This document shows positions 1 to 5,360 of a stretch of 5,360 nt of DNA, in pieces; positions within the stretch are counted from its first letter, which is position 1; every line of letters begins with the position of its first letter. A program made the translations under genes and the position numbers. The notes under the pieces are model-generated. The model saw nothing but the letters and a program-made list of their open reading frames with translations, made no database searches and was not told the origin of the DNA. Source of the DNA: JBLKSS01 sp047607725 (GTDB taxonomy: Bacteria > Pseudomonadota > Gammaproteobacteria > Enterobacterales > Enterobacteriaceae). The DNA lies in assembly GCF_047607725.1 (NCBI RefSeq), contig NZ_JBLKSS010000220.1, positions 1 through 5,360 on the forward strand, read 5' to 3'.

Positions 1-403
1 CACTCAAACCGGGATGGAAATAAAAGTTATTAAAATCAATACAATGTGAAAATGCAATGAGCATAAGCGTGTAACGTAGGTTTACTGTCTCATACAACAA
101 ACCCACCAATAATTCAAGACGTCCTCCACGGGGCGCTTACCCGGCGCACAAGGTCAGAACGACGCAGGACAACGCGGCGGCTCGCTCTATGGCACGGCGT
201 CAATCCGCCTTCTGCCGATCTGTCGCGGTATCGCGGCGCGGTTTAATCCACCAAGCGGCGCGACGCCGCATGCGGCAACGCTGTCTTACGCGCTCAGCAG
301 CGACAGCTTGCGGCAGTCGATAGCGCCGTCAAGCACGCTCAGCGCCGTGACGTCGCAGCCGGCAACGCGGTCTCATGCCCAGAGTCACAGGCCGCGACGG
401 CGT
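1..403. other. Gene-free or unassigned region upstream of flgA
   Basis: I recognise no gene here. Bases 1-118 are AT-rich, with stops in the frames I translated, and look intergenic. From about 119 the sequence turns sharply GC-rich. The frame used by the first part of flgA is open from 113, just after a TAA at 110-112, but its upstream translation (low-complexity Ser, Ala, Arg, Pro) resembles no family I know. On the - strand one frame gives short open pieces broken by stops, also unrecognised. In related clusters flgB begins divergently just upstream of flgA; I do not see the FlgB N-terminus in the reverse translations I made. A 12-bp perfect palindrome (GCCGCATGCGGC, 265-276) overlaps a 6-bp-stem inverted repeat (255-269), but no T-tract follows. 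The segment could be eroded coding remnant or a rearrangement junction. Confidence 0.5.
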
Positions 404-904
404 GTGCTGCGGCGCACGCTGGCCGGCGTGCTGTTGCTCTGCGCCACACAGGCCGCCGCCGAAGATGTGTTGACCGCGCGACTAACGGTGTTTATGCAGC
501 GCCAGTTTAGTCCGGCGCCGCTGTCGCTGCGGGTGCAGGTGGTGACGCCCGCCGAACGGCGGCTAACCTGCGCGGAGCCGCTTTTTTCCCTGCCTTCGCG
601 TACCCGCGTGATGGGCAACTCAGTCTGCGCATGGTATGTGGCGGCCAGACGCGTTACCTGCAGGTAGCGGTGCAGGTGACCGACCGCTATCTGGCGGCGG
701 CGCGGCCCATTGCGGCGCGCCTGGCTCATCCGCTCGGGACAAAGGGTAACCGTCATCGCCGGCGACGACGGGTTCGCGCTGCACAGTGCGGGCAAAGCGC
801 TGGGCAACGGCGCCGCCAACGACACCATCAAGGTAAAAATGGATTCCGGGCAACAGGTCAGCGGCACGGTCATCACCGCCGGACAGGTACGCGTTGTATT
901 ATAA
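404..904 (+). pseudogene. flgA: flgA remnant: P-ring assembly chaperone, frameshifted and internally deleted
   Basis: FlgA is a secreted periplasmic chaperone for polymerising FlgI into the flagellar P ring. The N-terminal part shows a basic start, a hydrophobic signal peptide (LAGVLLLCATQAAA, about 421-462) and the family's Cys-containing segment (LTCAEPLFSLPSRTRV). At 613-615 (run GGG) one base appears lost: the family pattern MGxLSLRMVCGGQTRYLQV resumes in the next frame. Around 711-716 the sequence jumps from AAARPI directly to RRAWLIRSGQRVTVIA. Compared with E. coli FlgA (219 residues, recalled) about 54 residues are missing, and the frame returns to the first one. The C-terminus, ending QVRVVL with TAA at 902-904, is intact. 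The start is unclear: GTG at 404 fits the signal peptide, TTG at 308 is in the same frame, and neither has a clear ribosome site. First gene of flgAMN. Identity is firm; function is almost certainly lost. Confidence 0.92.
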
Positions 905-909
905 ATGAT

Positions 910-936
910 TAAAGTTTTCGCGCCCGGGGCCGATAG
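910..936 (+). promoter_or_regulatory. Sigma-28 (FliA) promoter of flgM
   Basis: TAAAGTTT (910-917), exactly 11 bases, then GCCGATAG (929-936). The FliA consensus known from enteric bacteria is TAAAGTTT-N11-GCCGATAA, so 15 of 16 positions match with ideal spacing. It lies in the gap between flgA and flgM, where E. coli and Salmonella also have a class III promoter for flgM. Transcription would begin a few bases after 936, giving a leader of about 45 bases. FlgM would therefore repress its own transcription by binding FliA. Confidence 0.92.
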
Positions 937-976
937 CTGGATAATAGTGCCGTTTCAGTCACCGAACTCAACGTAA

Positions 977-982
977 GCGAGG
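977..982 (+). promoter_or_regulatory. Ribosome binding site of flgM
   Basis: GCGAGG lies five bases before the ATG at 988. It is a moderate match to the Shine-Dalgarno sequence and supports 988 as the start. Confidence 0.6.
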
Positions 983-987
983 CTTGT

Positions 988-1284
988 ATGAGTATTGAGA
1001 GTAGCCGTCCTGTTCAATCCCTGGCACCGCTGCAGAACATCGACGGCAATACCGTTCAGGCACAGAAAAACAAGACTGCCGCCAGCACCGACAATCAAGA
1101 GAATAAAAGCACCGTCAGCCTGAGCGACACGCTGGATCAGCTGCAAAAACAAGACGGTCAGGATATCGATGTCGCCAAGGTCGAGCGTATCAAAGACGCC
1201 ATCCGTGACGGCTCCCTCACCATGGATAGCGGTAAAATCGCCGATGCGCTGATTAGCCAGGCGCAATTGATGTTGGATGAATAA
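988..1284 (+). CDS. flgM: FlgM, anti-sigma-28 factor, intact
   Basis: FlgM binds the flagellar sigma factor FliA (sigma-28) and blocks late gene expression until the hook-basal body is complete, when FlgM is secreted through the flagellar export channel. The protein is 98 residues, against 97 in E. coli. The N-terminal half (about 1-58) is polar, rich in Gln, Ser, Thr and Asn, as expected for its disordered export region. The C-terminal half holds the conserved sigma-binding helices: VERIKDAIRDG at 65-75 and MDSGKIADALI at 79-89, closely matching the enteric family. The start ATG follows a fair ribosome site and a sigma-28 promoter. flgN begins three bases after its stop. No frameshift or deletion is visible, unlike flgA, flgN and flhA around it. 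It should be able to hold FliA if expressed. Confidence 0.95.
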   Translation: MSIESSRPVQSLAPLQNIDGNTVQAQKNKTAASTDNQENKSTVSLSDTLDQLQKQDGQDIDVAKVERIKDAIRDGSLTMDSGKIADALISQAQLMLDE

Positions 1285-1287
1285 GCA

Positions 1288-1726
1288 ATGAAGACGTTGG
1301 AAACACTGCTGGCCGCCATGGCCGAACTGCTGAACAAACTGGAGGCTACCCTTGCCCAAGAGCAGCAGTTATTAAGCGCCGGCCAGGTCAATGCGCCGCT
1401 GCTGCACCACACCACTGAAACCAAAGATGAGCAGCTCAGCACGCTGCAGCACATGAATCATCAGCGCCAATTGCTGGAGCAGGAGACAGGAGACAGGATT
1501 GCAGGCGCCCTATGAAAGCGATGCAGGGCTTCAGGCCGACTGGGAAACTATCGTGAACCACACCCGCGCGCTGCAGCAGCGCAACGGGCTGCTGCTGGAT
1601 GTGCATCTCAAACTGAATCAACGCGGCTTGTCCACCATGACCGAGCAGCGCAGCTTGAGCAGAATGTACGACCCCACGGGGCATGCCAGCGCTCAGGCGC
1701 TGCTCGGTCCCAAATTCAGCGTGTAA
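1288..1726 (+). pseudogene. flgN: flgN, FlgK/FlgL export chaperone, frameshifted by a 7-bp duplication
   Basis: FlgN is the cytoplasmic chaperone that delivers the hook-filament junction proteins FlgK and FlgL to the export gate. The first frame begins at ATG 1288 and encodes 75 residues with a FlgN-like helical N-terminus (LLAAMAELLNKLEATLAQEQQLLSAG shape; Leu, Gln and Glu rich). It ends at a TGA at 1513-1515. The rest of the protein lies in the +1 frame to TAA 1724-1726 and includes the typical W-x2-I-x3-T-x2-L-x3-NG-x-LL pattern and a late MYDPTG resembling LYGADG of E. coli. The switch coincides with the tandem repeat at 1480-1498. Removing one 7-base unit joins the frames as QETGLQAPYES and gives 143 residues, close to the usual 140. 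It starts three bases after flgM. Identity is firm; product is truncated unless slippage restores the frame. Confidence 0.93.
1480..1498 (+). repeat. 7-bp tandem repeat (CAGGAGA, about 2.7 copies) that breaks flgN
   Basis: CAGGAGA occurs at 1480-1486 and 1487-1493, followed by the partial copy CAGGA at 1494-1498. The period of 7 is not a multiple of 3, so the extra copy shifts the frame. Deleting one copy restores a continuous FlgN reading frame, so duplication is the simplest explanation of the lesion. Confidence 0.9.
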
Positions 1727-1806
1727 CGGCACGCGGCGGGTTGCGACATTCAGCGGGCCGCGACGCCGGCCGGCGCACTGGCCTTGGTACTCCGATAGTT
1801 TATCAA
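1727..1806. other. Convergent gap between flgN and flhE
   Basis: This 80-base gap separates the facing 3' ends of flgN and flhE. It contains the perfect 12-bp palindrome CGCCGGCCGGCG (1764-1775), but there is no loop and no T-run on either strand, so I do not call a terminator. On the - strand the flhE frame continues past its stop and encodes LINYR at 1792-1806, which looks like the lost FlhE C-terminus. Confidence 0.55.
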
Positions 1807-2205
1807 TTACCGATAGCGAAGCAGGCGCACCGGCGGCACGACCGCCCCGCGTCCCGGCCATTGCAGCCACAGCGTCGCCGGATTACCGGCGAGCTTCCCC
1901 GCCAGCGACAGGTTGCGGCCCGCCAATCCATCGGGAAAGAAACACCGTTCCCCCAGGCATATCGCCAGCCGCACGCCCGACGGCAACGGCCGCTCGTTCT
2001 CAATATGCCAGTTAATGGAGGTCACCACCGCATCCGCCGGGGGTAAATTCAGCGGGCGCAGGGGCGGACTGGCGACGGCGCCGCCGCGCTGGCTGAGTAT
2101 CAGTTGCGTGCCGCTACCCTGCCAGGCGCCGTCCGCCGCGGGCGCTATCGCCAGCAGCGCCATGAGCCACCACGCCGGCCCGCACGCCCAACGCCACAGG
2201 CCCAT
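1807..2205 (-). CDS. flhE: FlhE, periplasmic flagellar export accessory protein, probably C-terminally shortened
   Basis: FlhE is a small secreted periplasmic protein of enteric bacteria. It is not strictly required for flagellation and is reported to limit proton leak through the flagellar export apparatus. The ORF gives 132 residues: a signal peptide with a hydrophobic core (WWLMALLAIAPAA, about 12-24), then AWQGSGTQLILSQRG matching the mature FlhE start, and a conserved Cys pair (C83, C88 in CLGERC) matching LCSQSRC of E. coli. The C-terminus PPVRLLRYR aligns with PPLKVQRN. The family then continues to a conserved NYR end, and here LINYR follows the TAA in the same frame at equal distance, so the protein seems six residues short. 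The ATG overlaps the flhA stop by one base (TAATG), with AGGA just upstream. Last gene of flhBAE. Function uncertain. Confidence 0.85.
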   Translation of the reverse strand: MGLWRWACGPAWWLMALLAIAPAADGAWQGSGTQLILSQRGGAVASPPLRPLNLPPADAVVTSINWHIENERPLPSGVRLAICLGERCFFPDGLAGRNLSLAGKLAGNPATLWLQWPGRGAVVPPVRLLRYR

Positions 2206-4097
2206 TATTCCTGACCGCCAATCACGGCGGTCATGCGTAAACGCCGTTCATCGCTGATTTCCTGCGTGGAAAGCACCGCGGACTGCGCCTGAGCCAGCAA
2301 CCTGTCCGCCATACCCGGCTCCATCCCGCCGCCATTTTGCAGCGCCTGTAGCAACACGCGTTCCAGCGTGACGTCCAGACCAATCACCTGGATCTCTTCG
2401 CTGTCTTGGAAATAGTGCTGGGTTATAGCGCGGCCCAGCGCAACGCGCACAATCTGGGTCAGATCGGCGCGTCTTTTTTCACCGGCGCATGTTCAATCAG
2501 CACTTCGATAATGGTGCGCATGTCGCGAATGGGGATATTTTCAGCCAGCAGGTTGCGCAGCACTTTCTGGAACTGCGTGAGCGGCAGGGTGGCCGGGATA
2601 AAGTCCTCGGTCAACTTGGGCATCTCCTGCGTGACGCGTTCCAGCAGTTGCTGCGTTTCCGGCCGACCCAGCAAATCGCTGGCGTATTTGCCAATCAGGT
2701 GGTTTAAATGGGTCGCCACCACGCTGCGGGCTTCCACCACGGTATAGCCCTGAATCTGCGCCCGCTCTTTCAGAGCGCTATCAATCCACACCGCCGGCAG
2801 GCCGAAGGCCGGGTCGCGGGTCACATCGCCGACCAAGGCGCCTTCCGCATTGCCGGGGTTGATCGCCATCCAACGGCCGGGAAAGGCTTCGCCGCGGCCG
2901 ATTTCCACGCCCTTGAGCAGAATGCGGTACGCCGCCGGCTGCATCCAGATTATCGCGAATATGCACCACCGGCGGCAGAAAACCCATTTCCTGGGCGAAT
3001 TTCTTGCGGATACTGCGGATGCGGCCCAGCAATTCGCCGTTTTGCAGCGCGTCCACCATCGGAATTAACCGGTAGCCCACCTCAATGCCCAGCGGATCTT
3101 CCAATTGCACGTCGCGCCAGCTGGCTTCCGTCAGCTGTGGACTGTCCTCGCGTCGGGCCACCGGCGCATCTAGCCATCCCTTGAGCGACCAGGCCAAGCC
3201 AAGCAACAGCGCGGTAAACAACAAAAAGACCAGGTTGGGCATCCCGGGCACCAGCCCTAACAGGCCGAGCACACCAGCGGCGAGCAGCATCACCTGCGGT
3301 TTATTGAACAGCTGATCGACCATTTGCTGGCCGACATCCTGATGGGTACCGACGCGGGTGACGATCACGCCGGCGGCGGTCGAGATCACCAGCGCCGGGA
3401 TTTGAGCCAGCAGGCCGTCGCCGATGGTCAACAGGGTATAGCTTTGCGCGGCCTGGCCCAGCGCCATATCATACTGCAACAGTCCGACCATCAAGCCGCC
3501 GACGATGTTGATGACCATAATCAAAATGCCGGCAATGGCGTCGCCGCGCACGAATTTGCTGGCGCCGTCCATGGAACCATAGAAGTCGGCTTCCTGGATC
3601 ACCTCGCTGCGACGGCTTTTCGCCTCATCTTCGCCGATAAGACCGGCGTTAAGATCCGCGTCGATGGCCATTTGTTTGCCGGGCATACCGTCAAGCACAA
3701 AGCGCACGCCCACTTCGGCGAGACGCCCCGCCCCCTTGGTGATGACCGTAAAATTGATCACCACCAAAATAACGAACACCACGATACCGATGGCGAAATT
3801 GCCGCCGACCAGGAAATGGCCGAAGGCCTCCACGACTCTTCCCGCCGCATCAGCGCCGGTGTGGTCCTGCAGCAGGATGATGCGCGTGGAGGCAACGTTC
3901 AGCGACAGGCGCAACAGGGTGGAAAACAGCAGCAGGCTGGGAAAAGCGGCAAAATCCAACGTGCGGCGGGTAAACATCGGCAGCGGCAGAACCATCATCG
4001 ACAAGATCATCAAGATCAACACCGGTCCCGTCAGGATCTGCCACTGACAGGCGTTCATATTGGTAGGTAAGCGCAGCAGCGCGGCCAGATTAGCCAT
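2205..4097 (-). pseudogene. flhA: flhA, flagellar export gate protein, with two frameshifts and two in-frame deletions
   Basis: FlhA is the large inner-membrane export gate subunit (FHIPEP family), with about eight membrane helices and a cytoplasmic domain that docks chaperone-cargo complexes. The start ATG (4097-4095) lies one base past the flhB stop, with GAGAAAGAG upstream, and gives MANLAALLRLP as in enteric FlhA. The family signature is intact (RLAEVGVRFVLDGMPGKQM). Lesions compared with E. coli FlhA: (1) in-frame loss of about 22 residues after residue 40 (junction near 3977/3978), removing helix 2; (2) frameshift near 2942-2945 at HIRDNLD, consistent with a 2-base loss; (3) frameshift near 2462-2467 at VKKDAP, consistent with a 1-base loss; (4) in-frame loss of about 35 residues near 2270-2290, joining LLAQAQ to a VLS segment. 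Restoring frames and deletions gives about 688 residues, against 692 in E. coli. Identity is certain; function is lost. Confidence 0.95.
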
Positions 4098-4098
4098 A

Positions 4099-5214
4099 TC
4101 ACTCTTTCTCAGGATCAAAATCCAGCGCGACAGGCACTGGTAAATCGACGGGTTTCTTCGGCATCCCACCCCCTTGACGCTGCCAGCGTCGCAGCTGGTA
4201 AACCCAGGCCAGCACCTCGGCCACCGCCGCGTACAGCGCGGTGGGAATGGTCTGGCCTATTTCGCTATGGCGGTACAATGCGCGAGCGAGCGGCGGCGCC
4301 TCCAGCGGCGGAATGCGGTGCTCCGCCGCCACCGCGCGGATACGCAAAGCGATTTCGCCGACGCCTTTGGCCAGCACTTCCGACGCGCTGCGTTTACCGT
4401 CCTCATAGCGCCGCGCCACCGCAAAATGGGTGGGGTTGGTAATCACCACATCCGCCTTGGGCACATCGGCCATCATACGGCGCCGGGCCATGGCCCGCTG
4501 CTGCTGGCGGATGCGACTTTTCACCTGAGGGTCGCCTTCCTGATTCTTAAACTCATCGCGGATATCCTGACGGCTCATGCGCAATTTTTTCAGATGGCTC
4601 CAGAGTTGCCAGAACACGTCGAAGCCGACAATAGGACTGAGGCCGACGATGATAAACAGCATACAGGCGGTGATAATTCGCATTGCATCGCCCAGCGCCG
4701 GCACGGCGGGTTCCATGACCAAGTGCAACATATGCGGCCAGTTGAGCCATAAAAAGCCGTCGGTGATGCAGCCGAATACCACCGCCTTCAGTATCGCCTT
4801 GAACAGTTCCGCCAATACCTGCGACGAAAACATCCGCTTCAGGCCACTGAGCGGATTGAGTTTTTTGATATCAAATTTGATTAACGACGGATTAAAGGTG
4901 ATCCCTCCCAGCAACATCGGCGCGCCGAGGGCCACCAGGATTAAACCGGCGAACAGCGGCACCAGCGCCAGGACGGTCTGGCTGAGCAACGGCGCGGCAG
5001 TGCTCAGACTCTGACGATCGTTACCAATCAGGCCGTGGTCAAAATGCAGGCCCTGGGCGAGCATCGCCGCCAGCTGACGGGCAAGGTATGCGCCGTCCAG
5101 CCAGAGCATGGTGCAGTCCACCAGCTGCTGATTCCGGTCACGCCCGATCACTGATTCCGGTCGCCCGATCAGCGATTCCGATTCTGTCCGATCGCTCATC
5201 TTCTGTTCCGCCAT
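4099..5214 (-). CDS. flhB: FlhB, flagellar export switch protein, open frame with damaged N-terminus
   Basis: FlhB is the inner-membrane component of the flagellar type III export apparatus that switches substrate class after autocleavage in its NPTH motif. The ORF gives 371 residues (E. coli 382). From LARQL (residue 44) onward it follows the family: hydrophobic segments at about 81-103, 140-158 and 176-206, then HLKKLRMSRQDIRDEFK, MMADVPKADVVITNPTH with the NPTH site at 260-263, and LEAPPLARALYRH. The N-terminus is abnormal. The usual KTE-x-PT-x2-RL-x2-AR-x2-G-x-I-x-RS segment and the first membrane helix are absent, replaced by repeat-encoded residues (SESLIGRPESVIGRDR). Starts at 5214 (MAEQK) or 5199 (MSDRT, preceded by GGAACAGAAG) are both possible; the second resembles MSDESDDKTE of E. 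coli. First gene of flhBAE, one base before flhA. Probably non-functional, though not frame-broken. Confidence 0.88.
   Translation of the reverse strand: MAEQKMSDRTESESLIGRPESVIGRDRNQQLVDCTMLWLDGAYLARQLAAMLAQGLHFDHGLIGNDRQSLSTAAPLLSQTVLALVPLFAGLILVALGAPMLLGGITFNPSLIKFDIKKLNPLSGLKRMFSSQVLAELFKAILKAVVFGCITDGFLWLNWPHMLHLVMEPAVPALGDAMRIITACMLFIIVGLSPIVGFDVFWQLWSHLKKLRMSRQDIRDEFKNQEGDPQVKSRIRQQQRAMARRRMMADVPKADVVITNPTHFAVARRYEDGKRSASEVLAKGVGEIALRIRAVAAEHRIPPLEAPPLARALYRHSEIGQTIPTALYAAVAEVLAWVYQLRRWQRQGGGMPKKPVDLPVPVALDFDPEKE
5130..5196. repeat. Three imperfect tandem copies of a 21-23 bp unit in the 5' end of flhB
   Basis: Three adjacent units lie at 5130-5152 (23 bp), 5153-5173 (21 bp) and 5174-5196 (23 bp). 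They share GATTCCGGTC at the start (GATTCCGATT in the third) and CCCGATC (TCCGATC in the third) later. The first two differ mainly by an extra AC, which changes phase within flhB. The block lies where the conserved KTE-PT-RL segment of FlhB should be. Confidence 0.8.
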
Positions 5215-5360
5215 ACTCTGGAGACTTTTAGCTTCCGGGGGTATGGCATGGCACGTAAAAAGAAGAACGCGANAACATAAATATGCATCTATATTAATGT
5301 ATTACGCATGAAATTTGAGCAGCATCGCTCGAATCGCAGCAGCGCTCGGCATCGGCTGTA
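5215..5360. other. Region upstream of flhB, no recognised gene
   Basis: This should contain the flhB promoter, but I find no clear sigma-28 or FlhDC site. Bases 5275-5305 are AT-rich. Base 5273 is undetermined (N). A short + strand frame starts at ATG 5308 (MKFEQHRSNRSS...) and runs off the window edge; a - strand frame (QPMPSAAAIRAMLLKFHA, then stop) covers the same bases. I recognise neither. CheZ or another chemotaxis protein, the usual neighbour of flhB in enteric clusters, is not visible: the three - strand frames lack the CheZ C-terminus. Confidence 0.4.

Noticed and set aside
265..276. Palindrome GCCGCATGCGGC as operator or terminator
   Set aside because: It has no T-run, no adjacent promoter and no known matching site.
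385..876. 163-residue open frame on the - strand
   Set aside because: It overlaps the flgA remnant in the opposite direction; its Arg/Ser/Ala-rich content is a GC-rich shadow.
955..1359. 134-residue open frame on the - strand
   Set aside because: It is antisense to intact flgM and its promoter.
1764..1775. Palindrome CGCCGGCCGGCG as a bidirectional terminator between flgN and flhE
   Set aside because: There is no loop and no T-tract on either side; GC-rich sequence gives such palindromes by chance.
1792..1816. Direct repeat CCGATAG (1792-1798 and 1810-1816), resembling a sigma-28 -10 element
   Set aside because: No TAAAGTTT lies at the right distance; the repeats are explained by Tyr-Arg codons of flhE on the other strand.
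3324..4070. 248-residue open frame on the + strand
   Set aside because: It is antisense to conserved flhA, rich in His, Gln and Asp in a low-complexity way, and resembles no family I know.
4174..4752. 192-residue open frame on the + strand
   Set aside because: It is antisense to the well-conserved part of flhB and has no recognisable domain.
5130..5196. Repeat block as a CRISPR array
   Set aside because: The copies are directly adjacent with no spacers and lie inside flhB.
5248..5280. Short + strand frame starting MARKKKNA
   Set aside because: It is about ten codons, contains the ambiguous base and lacks a ribosome site.

Overview
The window is a decaying piece of a flagellar gene cluster from a gammaproteobacterium of the order Enterobacterales. 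Two gene groups face each other. flgA-flgM-flgN runs on the + strand (about 404-1726). flhB-flhA-flhE runs on the - strand (5214 down to 1807). The 3' ends of flgN and flhE meet across an 80-base gap. This convergent order resembles the single-block flagellar clusters I recall from Yersinia and Serratia; in E. coli the two groups are far apart. Strong gene erosion with moderately high GC suggests a recently host-restricted, Sodalis-like insect symbiont. That assignment is inference from decay pattern, composition and gene order, not from a species-specific marker.

Region by region: 1-118 is AT-rich and holds no recognisable gene. 119-403 is GC-rich and also unassigned; flgB, the expected divergent neighbour of flgA, is not visible. 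flgA (about 404-904) is broken by a one-base loss and by an internal deletion of roughly 54 codons. A near-perfect sigma-28 (FliA) promoter at 910-936 precedes an intact flgM (988-1284). flgN (1288-1726) is broken by a 7-bp tandem duplication. flhE (1807-2205, -) is nearly complete but appears to stop six residues early. flhA (2205-4097, -) carries two frameshifts and two in-frame deletions, one of which removes the second membrane helix. flhB (4099-5214, -) is open throughout, but its conserved N-terminus and first membrane helix are replaced by sequence containing a threefold 21-23 bp repeat. 5215-5360 is largely AT-rich and has no recognised gene; it includes one ambiguous base.

How the parts once worked together: FlhA and FlhB form the export gate of the flagellar type III secretion system, and FlhE is a periplasmic accessory of that apparatus. 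FlgN chaperones the hook-junction proteins FlgK and FlgL. FlgA chaperones P-ring assembly in the periplasm. FlgM holds sigma-28 inactive until it is exported through the finished hook-basal body. Here the export gate, the chaperone and the P-ring factor all look damaged, while the anti-sigma factor and its sigma-28 promoter look intact. The locus alone should not be able to support flagellar assembly. I see no new biological system; the interest lies in the kind, order and consequences of the lesions.
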